Numbered from the stretch's first letter, positions 35,057-46,283 are shown. The stretch is 64,000 bases of DNA from ZC4RG30 sp965652645 (GCA_965652645.1 CBFGXE010000004.1:82820-146819), one strand, 5' to 3'. The notes: generated by a model not told the origin, from the sequence alone. Made by a program: numbers and translations.

Positions 35057-35581
35057 TCAGCCCCGCGGGCGTGCGTTTTTCACCGCGCGCTTGCCGCGTG
35101 CCGGTGCCGTCTTGCGTGCGGGCGCGGCGCGCGAGGGCCGGGCCTTGCCCTTTGCCGGGGTGGACTTCCTCGCCGGCGTCGCCTGCTTCCTGCCGGCCTT
35201 CGGCCGGGTTTTTGCGCGCGGCCTGGCCGCCGGTGCGGTTTCCCACAGCTCTTCAAGCCCGTAGAACTCCCGCACCCGGGGCAGCATCACGTGCACCAGC
35301 ACGTCGTTGAGGTCGACCAGCACCCACTCGCCATCGCGCTGGCCTTCCACCCCCATGGGGCGGAAGCCGGCTGCCTTGGCGCGTTCGACCACGCGGTCGG
35401 CGATGGACTTCACATGGCGGTCGGAGTTGCCCGAGGCCAGCACCATGCAGTCGGACACGTCGGTGACATGGCGCACGTCCAGCACCTTGACGTTGGTGGC
35501 CTTCATGTCGGCGAGGGCGGCGGTGACGGTCTTCACCAGCGCGGCGCGCGCGGGCGGACGGGAGAGCTTACGGGCTGCCAT
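35057..35581 (-). CDS. rsfS: ribosome silencing factor RsfS with long basic tail
   Basis: RsfS binds L14 and blocks subunit joining when nutrients are short. Residues ~15-118 form the conserved domain: VKVLDVRHVTDVSDCMVLAS near 35, GVEGQRDGEWVLVDLNDVLV near 78 and FYGLEELW near 110. E. coli RsfS ends at 105. Here a further ~55 residues rich in Lys, Arg, Ala and Pro follow, a disordered basic extension that could bind rRNA. The gene sits between nadD and rlmH in the conserved order. Confidence 0.93.
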   Translation of the reverse strand: MAARKLSRPPARAALVKTVTAALADMKATNVKVLDVRHVTDVSDCMVLASGNSDRHVKSIADRVVERAKAAGFRPMGVEGQRDGEWVLVDLNDVLVHVMLPRVREFYGLEELWETAPAARPRAKTRPKAGRKQATPARKSTPAKGKARPSRAAPARKTAPARGKRAVKNARPRG

Positions 35582-35586
35582 GTGCC

Positions 35587-36243
35587 TCAAGCATACCACC
35601 CCCTTTCCTTGAGCAGCCTGCAGACGCTGTCGGGAACCAGGTAGCGGGGATCGCGGCCGCGGGCAATCAATGCCCGCAGTTCGGTGGAGGAGATTTCAAG
35701 TTGCGTCACGGCATGCACGAACACGCGCCCGGCGGTGGCCTCGTGCAGGTCGCGCACGGAGCCGGTGCCCCGGTCCACCATCACCTCGCCCAGCGGACCC
35801 TGGGTGGGCGCCTTCCAGCCCGGCCGGTGGGCCACCACCACGTGGGCCAGCTCGAGGATCTCGCGCCAGCGATGCCAGTTGGGCAGGCCCAGGAAGGCAT
35901 CCATGCCCAGCAGCAGGCAGATGGAGCGCTGCGGGAACTCCGCACGCAGTTCGGAAAGCGTGTCGACGCTGTAGGAAAGCCCGCTGCGGCGCGTCTCGCG
36001 GTCATCCACCGTGAAGGCCGGCTCGTCGGCCACGGCAGCGCGCACCAGCGCCAGGCGCATTTCCGCGCTGGCCTGGGTGGCCTCGCGATGCGGTGGATTG
36101 CCGGTGGGCAGGAAGCACACTTCCTCCAGTCGCAGGGCCTCGCGCAATTCGAAGGCCGTGCGCAGGTGGCCATGATGCACCGGGTCGAAGGTGCCCCCGA
36201 AGATGCCGAGCGGGCCATTGCCCTGGGCGCGCGAGGCACTCAT
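35587..36243 (-). CDS. nadD: nicotinate-nucleotide adenylyltransferase
   Basis: NadD makes deamido-NAD from nicotinate mononucleotide and ATP. The 218-residue protein has LGIFGGTFDPVHHGHLR near residue 13 (the nucleotidyltransferase HxGH region), FLPTGNPPHR near 45, YSVDTLSEL near 85, LLLGMDAFLGLPNWHRW near 105 and the ISSTELRALIARGRDPRYLV motif near 185. ATG 36243 overlaps the holA stop (ATGA). The order holA-nadD-rsfS-rlmH is common in gammaproteobacteria. Confidence 0.96.
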   Translation of the reverse strand: MSASRAQGNGPLGIFGGTFDPVHHGHLRTAFELREALRLEEVCFLPTGNPPHREATQASAEMRLALVRAAVADEPAFTVDDRETRRSGLSYSVDTLSELRAEFPQRSICLLLGMDAFLGLPNWHRWREILELAHVVVAHRPGWKAPTQGPLGEVMVDRGTGSVRDLHEATAGRVFVHAVTQLEISSTELRALIARGRDPRYLVPDSVCRLLKERGWYA

Positions 36244-37259
36244 GCCGCCAGCGTACCCGCATGGAGCACCGGCCGGCCGCTGGCGAACTCCGCCACCACC
36301 ATGGCCAGTGCATCCCAGGCATTGCCGTGGCGACGGCCCTTGGCGATGAGATCCACCTGCGCCATCTGCAGGTCCAGGCGCGCGAAGAACGCCCGCCCCA
36401 GCGGACGCAGCCGTGCCGCGGCCTGCGGCACCAGCTGCTTGTGGCGCGAGAAGACCGGCACGGAGGCGCCGGGCACCAGGGTGATCCACAACATGCGCAG
36501 CTCCTGCCACACCGACCACAACACCAGCGGGGTCTCGACGCCTTCGGCGCGCAGCCCGGACAGCACGCGCAGCGCCCGCGGGGCATCCCCCTGCAATACG
36601 GCCTCGCCCAGCTGCGCCACGTCGAAGCGGCTGCTCTGCGCGCCGGAGGCCAGCACCTCGGCCGCGCCTGCACGGCGCACGCCATTGAGCGCCAGCTTGC
36701 GCAGTTCCTGCACTGCGGCCAGCAGGTTGCCCTCGGTCTGCTGCGCGAGCAGGGCGAGGGCCTCGTCATCCAGTTCCACGCCTTCTGACGCGGCGCGCTG
36801 CCGCAGCCAGCCCGGGTACTGCGCCACCGCCGGCACGGCGGCATCCACCCACACGCCGGCGTTGTCGAGTGCCTGCACCCAGGAGGTCTTGCGGGTGTTC
36901 CAGTCCAGCTCGCCGGTGGTCACCAGCAGGATCAGGTCGGGACCGGCCGTGCGCACCAGCTCCTGCAGGGCCTTGCCCCCCTCGGTGCCGGGCTTGGCGG
37001 AGGGAATGCGGATCTCCACCACGCGGCGGGCCGCGAACAGCGACAGGGCCTGGCAGCTGGCAAAGATGTCGTCCCAGGGACCGCCATTGGCGCGCTCGAT
37101 GAAGAACACCTCGCGCTCGGTGAAACCCGCGGCACGCGCGGCCGCACGGATGGCGTCGCCCGCCTCCCCCTGCGTCAGGGGCTCGGCGCCGGAGAGCAGA
37201 TAGACTGGGGCAAGCCCCCGCTTGAGCGCGGCGGACAGCTTTTCCGGTGTGGTTCTCAA
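36240..37259 (-). CDS. holA: DNA polymerase III delta subunit
   Basis: HolA is the clamp-opening subunit of the DNA polymerase III clamp loader. The 339-residue protein starts MRTTPEKLSAALKRGLAPVY, matching the E. coli HolA N-terminus, and continues with LLSGAEPLTQGEAGDAIRAA. The start codon is TTG at 37259; no ATG or GTG fits. A perfect TATAAT lies seven bases upstream, so the message may begin at the start codon. WNTRKTSWVQAL and LAQQTEGNLLAAVQELRKL are further family segments. It heads the leftward cluster through tldD and is divergent from hinT. Confidence 0.93.
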   Translation of the reverse strand: MRTTPEKLSAALKRGLAPVYLLSGAEPLTQGEAGDAIRAAARAAGFTEREVFFIERANGGPWDDIFASCQALSLFAARRVVEIRIPSAKPGTEGGKALQELVRTAGPDLILLVTTGELDWNTRKTSWVQALDNAGVWVDAAVPAVAQYPGWLRQRAASEGVELDDEALALLAQQTEGNLLAAVQELRKLALNGVRRAGAAEVLASGAQSSRFDVAQLGEAVLQGDAPRALRVLSGLRAEGVETPLVLWSVWQELRMLWITLVPGASVPVFSRHKQLVPQAAARLRPLGRAFFARLDLQMAQVDLIAKGRRHGNAWDALAMVVAEFASGRPVLHAGTLAA

Positions 37260-37266
37260 GGCCGCT

Positions 37267-37272
37267 ATTATA
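37267..37272 (-). promoter_or_regulatory. consensus -10 element just before holA
   Basis: On the minus strand TATAAT, a perfect -10 hexamer, is separated by seven bases from the TTG start codon of holA at 37259. Transcription would start at or next to the start codon. No ribosome-binding site is present and the expected -35 position (37290-37295) is unlike consensus. Confidence 0.5.
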
Positions 37273-37305
37273 GGCCCAAGTCAGCGCCCCCACGGAGGCC
37301 CGGGC

Positions 37306-37653
37306 ATGCCTACGCTCTTCGAACGCATCGTCGCCCGCGAGATTCCTGCGGACATCGTCTACCAGGATCACGAGGTCACGGCCTTCCGCGACATCCATCC
37401 GCGCGCGCCCGTGCACATCCTCATCGTGCCCAACAAGCCCATCCCCACGGCCAACGACATTGCCGACGAGGACGCCCCGCTGATCGGCAAGCTGTTCCTG
37501 GTGGCGCGCGACCTGGCGAAGCAGCAGGGCATTGCCGAAGACGGCTACCGGCTGCTGGTGAACTGCAACCGGCATGGCGGGCAGGAGGTCTACCACCTGC
37601 ACCTGCACCTGATCGGCGGCGCGCCCCTCGGCCCCATGACCGGGGCCCGCTAG
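37306..37653 (+). CDS. hinT: histidine triad (HIT/HinT) nucleotide-binding protein
   Basis: HinT hydrolyses purine nucleoside phosphoramidates. The 115-residue protein has TLFERIVAREIPADIVYQD at residue 3, AFRDIHPRAPVHILIVPN near 26 and the histidine triad in GGQEVYHLHLHLIGG near 95. Length matches the E. coli protein (119). A GGAGG stands seven bases before ATG 37306, an ordinary ribosome-binding site. The next gene, pip, begins immediately after its stop codon. Confidence 0.95.
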   Translation: MPTLFERIVAREIPADIVYQDHEVTAFRDIHPRAPVHILIVPNKPIPTANDIADEDAPLIGKLFLVARDLAKQQGIAEDGYRLLVNCNRHGGQEVYHLHLHLIGGAPLGPMTGAR

Positions 37654-38655
37654 ATGGCCACCGCGCGGGCCAGGAAGAGCGCCGCCAGGACCGCCCCGGC
37701 CGACGGACTCTACCCGCCGCTGCGCGCGCTGCGCACCGGGCGCCTGAAGGTCTCGAAGCTGCACGAAATCCATTACGAGGAGAGCGGCAACCCGAAGGGC
37801 AAGCCGGTGGTGTTCCTGCACGGTGGCCCCGGCGGCGGCACCAACCCGCAGATGCGCCGGTTCTTCGATCCGAAGCGCTACCGCATCGTGATGTTCGACC
37901 AGCGCGGCTGCGGCCGCAGCACGCCCCATGCCTCGCTGGAGGAAAACACCACCTGGGACCTCGTCGCCGACGCCGAGAAGCTGCGCGAGCTGCTGGGCAT
38001 CGAGCGCTGGCAGGTATTCGGCGGCAGCTGGGGTTCCACGCTGGCGCTGGCCTATGCGCAGAAGCATCCCGGGCGCGTCACCGAGCTCGTGTTGCGCGGC
38101 ATCTTCCTGCTGCGCCGCTCGGAGCTGGAATGGTTCTACCAGAGCAGCGAAGGCGCGGCTGCACTGTTTCCGGACCTGTGGGAGCACTACCTCGCCCCCA
38201 TTCCGGAGGAAGAGCGCTACGACCTGATGCGCGCCTACTACCGGCGCCTCACCAGCACCGACGCCAGGGAACGCAACGCCGCCGCGCGTGCCTGGTCCGT
38301 GTGGGAAGGGGCCACCAGCCACCTGCGCAGCGATCCTTCCTATGTGGCCAAGATGCGCGAGACCGACTATGCGGCGGCATTCGCGCGCATCGAGTGCCAC
38401 TATTTCGTGAATGGCGGCTTCCTGGAATGCGACGACCAGCTGCTGCGCGACGTGCCGAAGATCCGGCACATCCCGGCGGTGATCGTGCAGGGGCGTTATG
38501 ACGTGGTGTGTCCCATGCGCAGCGCCTGGCACCTGCACCGGGCCTGGCCCGGGTCCGAATTGGTGATCGTGCCGGATGCGGGACATTCGGCCTTCGAGCC
38601 CGGCATAGCCCGGGCCCTGCGCCGCGCCACCGACAAGTTCGCAAGGCGTCGCTAA
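37654..38655 (+). CDS. pip: prolyl aminopeptidase
   Basis: Pip is an alpha/beta-hydrolase that removes N-terminal proline from peptides. The 333-residue protein has VVFLHGGPGGGTNPQMRRFF near residue 50 (oxyanion loop), FDQRGCGRSTPHA near 80, the nucleophile Ser in GGSWGSTLALAYAQ near 125, Asp in GRYDVVCPMRSAW near 285 and His in DAGHSAFEPG near 310. Length is slightly above the E. coli-type enzymes because of a basic N-terminal extension. It starts directly at the hinT stop, one base before the spacing to the PQQ dehydrogenase gene, so the three may be one unit. Confidence 0.94.
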   Translation: MATARARKSAARTAPADGLYPPLRALRTGRLKVSKLHEIHYEESGNPKGKPVVFLHGGPGGGTNPQMRRFFDPKRYRIVMFDQRGCGRSTPHASLEENTTWDLVADAEKLRELLGIERWQVFGGSWGSTLALAYAQKHPGRVTELVLRGIFLLRRSELEWFYQSSEGAAALFPDLWEHYLAPIPEEERYDLMRAYYRRLTSTDARERNAAARAWSVWEGATSHLRSDPSYVAKMRETDYAAAFARIECHYFVNGGFLECDDQLLRDVPKIRHIPAVIVQGRYDVVCPMRSAWHLHRAWPGSELVIVPDAGHSAFEPGIARALRRATDKFARRR

Positions 38656-38656
38656 C

Positions 38657-40894
38657 ATGGACGCGCGCGCAGGGTTGCTGGCCGCAATGCTGTGCGCATC
38701 GCTCCCCGCGCTGGCGGCACAGCCGCCGCCGCCGCCGGGCTTCACGGCGGAACAGGCCGAAGCCGGGCGCGCGGCCTATGCACGCCACTGCGCGGCCTGC
38801 CACGGCACCGCCATGGAAGGCGGCGTTGCCGGCCCTGCATTGCAGGGCAATGCCTTCACGCAGAAGTGGGGCAACCGCTGGCAGCAGCTGTTCGACCACA
38901 CCCGCCGCACCATGCCGGTGACACAGCCGGGTGGCCTGCAGGGGGCGGAATACGAAGCACTCGCTGCGCTGATGCTGTCGGTCAACGGCGTGGCCCCGGG
39001 GCGGGAACGGCTGGCGATGGGCCCCTTCGAGAAACCCATCCCGGACGCGGAATGGCTGCATCATCGCGGCGACCCGGGCAGCCTCAACTATTCGCCCCTG
39101 GCGCAGATCCGCGCCGACAACATCGCCCGGGTGCGCGTGGCCTGGCGCTGGCGCTCGGACAACTTCGGTCAGTCCGTGTGGCCGAACTTCGAGGTCACTC
39201 CCCTGATGGCCCGCGGTGTGCTTTATGCAACCGCTGGCGCCTCGCGCAGCGTGGTGGCCATCGATGCGAAGAACGGCGAGACGCTGTGGATGTACCGCAC
39301 CGACGAGGGCAAACGCGGCGAGAATGCGCCGCGCAAGGGTCCGGGGCGGGGACTGGCGCTGCGCCGCGAGGGAGACCGCGACATCCTCTACTTCATCACG
39401 CCCGGCTACCAGCTGGTCGCGCTGGAGGCGAAGAGCGGGCGGCCGCTGCAGGGTTTCGGCGAGAACGGCATCGTCGACCTCAAGCGCAACGCCGTACCGC
39501 CGCTGGACCCCGTCGAGGGTCCCATCGGGTCCAGCTCGCCGCCCGTGGTGGTGGGCGACGTGGTGATCGTGGGTTCGGCCTTCGGCACCGGTGCCGCACC
39601 ACCGCGCAAGGAAATGCCCGCCGGCAACGTGATGGGCTTCGACGCGCGCACCGGGCGCAGGCTGTGGGTGTTCCACACCATCGCCGGCGCGGATGATCCC
39701 GGCGGCAGGACGTGGACGGACGAAGCGCGTTCCTGGACCGGCAATGCCGGCGTGTGGCCGCCCTTCAGCCACGACGCGGAACGGGGACTGGTGTACCTGC
39801 CGGTGGAGGCGCCCACCAGCGACTTCTATGGCGGCCATCGTCCCGGCGACAACCTCTACTCCAGCAGCCTGGTGTGCCTGGACGCGCGCACCGGTGAACG
39901 CCGCTGGCACTACCAGCTCATCCACCATGACATCTGGGACTACGACCCGCCCGCACCGCCGCTGCTGATCGACATCACCGTGGCGGGACGCCGCATCCCG
40001 GCCGTGGCGCAGGTGACCAAGCAGGGTTTCACCTATGTGTTCGACCGCGTCACCGGGCAGCCGGTGTGGCCCATCGTCGAGCGGGAAGTGCCCGCGTCCG
40101 ACGTGCCCGGCGAGATCACCGCGCGCACGCAGCCCTTCCCCACCCTGCCGGAGCCCTTCGAACGCCAGGGCGTGGGCGAGGCAGACCTCAACGACCTGAC
40201 ACCCGAGATCCATGCCGAGGCCAGGCGCATCGCGGAGCGATACCGCATGGGACCGCTGTACAACCCGCCCTCGGTGGTCACGCCCGGGAATGGCGGCACG
40301 CTGATGGCGCCGGGGTCACAGGGCGGCGCCAACTGGCAGGGAGCGGTGGCGGACCCGGAAACCGGCATCATGTACGTGCCCACCACCTCGACGTTCAGCG
40401 TGATCGGGCTGGGCAAGGATGCGGCGCGATCGAACCTCGACTACATCCTCACCGCCAGCAGCCGCATCACCGGCCCCTTCGGCCTGCCGCTGTCGAAGCC
40501 GCCCTGGGGCAGCATCGTGGCCATCGACCTGAACACGGGCCGGAAAATCTGGACGGTCGCCAACGGCGACACGCCGGAATACGTGCGCAACCACGAGAAG
40601 CTGCGCGGCCTGAACATCCCGCGCACGGGCCATGACGACCGCGCCGGCCTGCTGGTGACGAAATCGCTGCTGTTTGCCGGCGAAGGCGCCGGCATGTTTG
40701 TCGCCAGCGAGGGAGGCACGAAGTTCCGCGCACATGACAAGCGCACGGGCGACGTCGTGTGGGAAATCGACCTCGGGCTGCGACAGACCGGCGTGCCGAT
40801 GACCTATGCCGCCGGTGGCAAGCAGTACGTCCTGGTGGCCGTGGGCGCGCCGGGGCAGGCAGGGGAATTCGTGGCGCTGGCGCTGTCGGACTGA
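38657..40894 (+). CDS. PQQ-dependent dehydrogenase with N-terminal cytochrome c domain
   Basis: The 745-residue periplasmic protein has a signal peptide (LLAAMLCASLPALA). A cytochrome c domain with haem motif CAACH at residues 45-49 follows, with a likely Met ligand in RRTMPVTQPGG near 82. From about residue 125 it is a beta-propeller with quinoprotein repeats such as VVAIDAKNGETLWMYRT, AFDAR/FDARTGRRLWVFHT and VCLDARTGERRWHY; GSQGGANWQGAVADPETG near 555 is a PQQ-site region. It should oxidise an alcohol or sugar and pass electrons through its haem. In known quinohaemoprotein alcohol dehydrogenases the haem domain is C-terminal. No PQQ synthesis genes are nearby. Confidence 0.85.
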   Translation: MDARAGLLAAMLCASLPALAAQPPPPPGFTAEQAEAGRAAYARHCAACHGTAMEGGVAGPALQGNAFTQKWGNRWQQLFDHTRRTMPVTQPGGLQGAEYEALAALMLSVNGVAPGRERLAMGPFEKPIPDAEWLHHRGDPGSLNYSPLAQIRADNIARVRVAWRWRSDNFGQSVWPNFEVTPLMARGVLYATAGASRSVVAIDAKNGETLWMYRTDEGKRGENAPRKGPGRGLALRREGDRDILYFITPGYQLVALEAKSGRPLQGFGENGIVDLKRNAVPPLDPVEGPIGSSSPPVVVGDVVIVGSAFGTGAAPPRKEMPAGNVMGFDARTGRRLWVFHTIAGADDPGGRTWTDEARSWTGNAGVWPPFSHDAERGLVYLPVEAPTSDFYGGHRPGDNLYSSSLVCLDARTGERRWHYQLIHHDIWDYDPPAPPLLIDITVAGRRIPAVAQVTKQGFTYVFDRVTGQPVWPIVEREVPASDVPGEITARTQPFPTLPEPFERQGVGEADLNDLTPEIHAEARRIAERYRMGPLYNPPSVVTPGNGGTLMAPGSQGGANWQGAVADPETGIMYVPTTSTFSVIGLGKDAARSNLDYILTASSRITGPFGLPLSKPPWGSIVAIDLNTGRKIWTVANGDTPEYVRNHEKLRGLNIPRTGHDDRAGLLVTKSLLFAGEGAGMFVASEGGTKFRAHDKRTGDVVWEIDLGLRQTGVPMTYAAGGKQYVLVAVGAPGQAGEFVALALSD

Positions 40895-40905
40895 GGCATC
40901 CGCCC

Positions 40906-41388
40906 TCAGACCCGGCATTGCCAGGTGAGCCGTCCCGCCGGATCAACGATTCCCGCCGCCAGCAGCCACAGCCTCGCATCCTGCGCGTCCTGTTCGAACC
41001 AGGCCCGCGTCGATCCCAGCCTGAAGCTGTATCCCCACTCGTCCATGTCGGCGCAGGCGCGCGCAAAGCCGCTCTGCGGCAGCTCGCTGGACAGCAGCAG
41101 CTGCAGGTAGCACACGCCGCATTCCTCGGCATCATCGCCGCCAGCGTTGGTATCGAGTCCGGCGCGCCGCTCGGGGGTCATGCAGATGAAATGCGCGGCT
41201 TCATGCAGCACGGAATGAAGCGGCGTGTCATGGCGCGCGTAGAGCGTGCTGCCCCTGAGTCCGGCTTCCGGATTGCCCCAGTAGCTGCCGGGGATGTCCT
41301 CGTCGTGGGACACCATGCGCAGCTCCAGGCCGAAGCGCGCCAGCAGCGCGGCCACTGCCGCGCGATCCAGTCCACCCATGCGCAGCAT
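40906..41388 (-). CDS. small predicted metalloprotein with HExxH motif
   Basis: The 160-residue protein carries VLHEAAHFICM, an HExxH zinc motif at residues 62-66, with GGDDAEECGVCYLQ about 22 residues later offering Glu and Cys ligands, a gluzincin-like spacing. It has no signal peptide or membrane segment. I do not recognise the family. EpmC, the EF-P hydroxylase, has a similar HExxH but the rest differs. ATG 41388 lies eight bases after the lptE stop, so it is probably translated from the leuS-lptE message. A second Met at 41379 is possible. Confidence 0.65.
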   Translation of the reverse strand: MLRMGGLDRAAVAALLARFGLELRMVSHDEDIPGSYWGNPEAGLRGSTLYARHDTPLHSVLHEAAHFICMTPERRAGLDTNAGGDDAEECGVCYLQLLLSSELPQSGFARACADMDEWGYSFRLGSTRAWFEQDAQDARLWLLAAGIVDPAGRLTWQCRV

Positions 41389-41396
41389 GCGATGGC

Positions 41397-41891
41397 TCAG
41401 AGCGAGGCGAGCCGGCGCAGCACCATGCTGGCCATGTCGCGGGCCAGCGCCTCGCGCAGCACGTCGCGCTCGCGCTGCTTGGCCTGCTGGCGCCGCTCGT
41501 CGTAGCTGTAGATGCGCGACAGCAGGAACGGTTCGGCAGCCATCAGCTCCCGGCCTCCCGAGCGCACTTCCACTTCCACCTCGTAGATCAGCTCGTAGTC
41601 GGTGGGAATGTTGCGTGCGTCCACCGACAGCACGTTCTCGGTCACGCGGTCGCGCAGGATGCGCACGGTGGCGTCGTTGGCACCCGCGGATTCCACCAGG
41701 GTGGCCCCGCTGGAGGTGAGCGAGCGGCGCAGCGCGCGCGTGAAATCGCTGTGCCTGTCGGCCGCCTCCACCTGCACCGTGGCCAGCCGCGGCGACAGGT
41801 GCTGCCGCCCCTGCAGCTGGAAGCCGCAACCGGCAAGCCAGGCCGCCGCCAGCAGTGGCAGGAACAGCCGCAGGCAGTGCGTGGCACGCAT
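41397..41891 (-). CDS. lptE: LPS-assembly lipoprotein LptE
   Basis: LptE plugs the LptD barrel that inserts lipopolysaccharide into the outer membrane. The 164-residue protein has a lipoprotein signal with lipobox LAGC (Cys at residue 21) followed by GFQLQGR. The TRALRRSLTSSGATLV helix and VEVEVRSGGRELMA strand are typical of the family. Length is normal. The gene follows leuS by five bases, as in most gammaproteobacteria. The usual next gene, holA, is instead 4.8 kb away. Confidence 0.92.
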   Translation of the reverse strand: MRATHCLRLFLPLLAAAWLAGCGFQLQGRQHLSPRLATVQVEAADRHSDFTRALRRSLTSSGATLVESAGANDATVRILRDRVTENVLSVDARNIPTDYELIYEVEVEVRSGGRELMAAEPFLLSRIYSYDERRQQAKQRERDVLREALARDMASMVLRRLASL

Positions 41892-41896
41892 GGCGG

Positions 41897-44530
<2,634 letters not shown>

Positions 44531-44585
44531 GCGGGATCAGGTCGGAAAGGTGGCCCGCAAGGATACACGAGCCACCCCGGCTGGA

Positions 44586-44602
44586 GCCCGCCAGGGGCGG
44601 GC
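44586..44602. terminator. strong GC hairpin between degQ-like gene and leuS
   Basis: GCCCGCC (44586-44592) and GGCGGGC (44596-44602) form a perfect 7-base stem with a 3-base loop just after the protease stop codon. No T-run follows on the minus strand, so it may act as a Rho-independent pause site or an mRNA end stabiliser. Confidence 0.35.
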
Positions 44603-44609
44603 CGGACGC

Positions 44610-46151
44610 CTACTCGGCCGGCTTGCGGATGGTGACGAAGGTGATGCCCTCACCCCGCTGGATGCGAAGCGGCACCCTGGAAGTTGCGGTTGCCTTGACG
44701 GCAGCCTCCAGCTCGGCCACGTTCTTCACGTCCACGCCACCCACGCTCAGGATGATGTCCCGGGGCTGGATGCCCGATTGCGCCGCCGGACCTTCGACGC
44801 GCTCTACCACCAGGGAGCCCTGGGTATCGATGGCGCTGCGTTCCTGAGCCGTCAGGGGCCGCACCGAAATTCCGCCGAGGACAGACTGCCCGGACGGCAC
44901 CGGCCTGCCGCCCCCACGCTGCGGACCGCTGATGCGCGGCGCCTCGCCGGTCGCCTGGTCCTGGTACTCGACGACCTTGGCAACCACCTTGCGCAACTTG
45001 CCGTCCCGCCAGACCTCAAGCTCCACGTCGGAGCCCGGCTTGATGACGGAAATCATTGCCGGCAACGAGGAAGTGCTTTCCACCGGGCGACCATTGACGG
45101 AAAGAATGATGTCGCTGTGCTTGATGCCGGCCTTTGCGGCTGGCCCATCGGGAATCACGTTGGTCACAACCGCACCGCGGGGGCGATCCAGCCGGAGTGA
45201 CTCGGCCAGCGAAGCATCCACCTTGGCATAGTAAAGGCCGATCTGGCTGCGCGTGACCTTGCCAGTGGAGACCAGTTGCTCCCGCACGTTGTCCGCAATG
45301 TCGATGGGAATGGCGAACGACAGGCCCATGTAGACGCCATTGCGACTGAAGATCTGGGAATTGATGCCGATGACCTCGCCCTGCAGGTTGAACAGCGGGC
45401 CACCGGAGTTGCCGGGATTCACCGCAGCGTCGGTCTGGATGAAGGGCACGTAGGCTTCCTCCGGCAGCTCGCGCGAAGTGGCACTCACGATGCCGGCGGT
45501 GACGGAGTTCTGCATGCCGAACGGCGAGCCGATGGCGACGACCCACTGCCCGGGCTTGAGCTTGCTTGGATCGCCGATGCGCACCGTGGGCAATCCCGTG
45601 GATTCCACCTTGAGCACGGCCACGTCGGTGCGTCGGTCAAAACCAACCACCTTGGCCTCCAGCTCCCGCCGGTCCGACAGCGTGACCACCACCTCGGCGG
45701 CATCGGCCACCACGTGGGCATTGGTGAGGATGTAGCCGTCGCTGCTGACTATGAAGCCCGAACCTTCTCCCTCTGATGCCGGCGGCTGGCCCGGATCGAT
45801 TTCGATGCCCGGCGGAATCATGCCGAACGGAATCAGTTCCTCTATCGAGGGACCTCGTTGCGGGCGCCGCACCTGGCGCGGCTGCTCCTTCACCCGCACG
45901 TTCACCACCGCGGGCCCGTATACCTCCACCAGGCGCGTGAAATCCGGCAGCCCGGTGACCATCGGCTCAAGCGGGGCGGCCGTGGCGGGCGGCGAGGCCT
46001 GGGCCGCAACCGGCAAGATGGCCGGGGGCGGCAGGTTGGTGACTTCGACCGGGGGAACGGCCGTCGAGGCGCTGGGGGAACAGGCGCTGAGTACCGCGCC
46101 ACTGATCAGGGCCAGCACGAATCTGCCGGAACGCTGTACGGACATAGCCAT
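44610..46151 (-). CDS. DegQ/MucD-type periplasmic serine protease with lipobox
   Basis: The 513-residue Do-family protease has the triad His146 in LTNAHVV, Asp176 in RRTDVAVLK and Ser249 in NPGNSGGP. Two PDZ domains follow, one near 300-385 (GAVVTNVIPDGPAAKAGI) and one near 425-505 (LVVERVEGPAAQSGIQ). It degrades or refolds damaged envelope proteins. Unlike DegP, the signal peptide ends in a lipobox-like LSAC at residue 24, so it may be a lipoprotein. ATG 46151 is favoured by GGAGG eight bases upstream. A possible sigma-E promoter lies at 46181-46209. Confidence 0.92.
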   Translation of the reverse strand: MAMSVQRSGRFVLALISGAVLSACSPSASTAVPPVEVTNLPPPAILPVAAQASPPATAAPLEPMVTGLPDFTRLVEVYGPAVVNVRVKEQPRQVRRPQRGPSIEELIPFGMIPPGIEIDPGQPPASEGEGSGFIVSSDGYILTNAHVVADAAEVVVTLSDRRELEAKVVGFDRRTDVAVLKVESTGLPTVRIGDPSKLKPGQWVVAIGSPFGMQNSVTAGIVSATSRELPEEAYVPFIQTDAAVNPGNSGGPLFNLQGEVIGINSQIFSRNGVYMGLSFAIPIDIADNVREQLVSTGKVTRSQIGLYYAKVDASLAESLRLDRPRGAVVTNVIPDGPAAKAGIKHSDIILSVNGRPVESTSSLPAMISVIKPGSDVELEVWRDGKLRKVVAKVVEYQDQATGEAPRISGPQRGGGRPVPSGQSVLGGISVRPLTAQERSAIDTQGSLVVERVEGPAAQSGIQPRDIILSVGGVDVKNVAELEAAVKATATSRVPLRIQRGEGITFVTIRKPAE

Positions 46152-46180
46152 CGGACCTCCGCAAATCTCAAGCTCGAAGG

Positions 46181-46209
46181 ATAGACCCAATCGTGCCGCC
46201 AGGTGTTCC
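46181..46209 (-). promoter_or_regulatory. sigma-E-like promoter for the DegQ/MucD-type gene
   Basis: On the minus strand GGAACAC (46209-46203) is followed after 17 bases by TCTAT (46185-46181), close to the sigma-E consensus GGAACTT-N16-TCTGA. The start point would leave a leader of about 23 bases containing the GGAGG site. Envelope-stress control of degP and mucD by sigma-E/AlgU is well known. A sigma-70 reading with TATCCT as -10 is also possible. Confidence 0.4.
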
Positions 46210-46283
46210 GGTGCGGCCGGCACATGAAGCACGTTTAACCCCGGATCCCCGGGTCGCGGGGCCCTGGAGGCCCTGCGCAGGCC

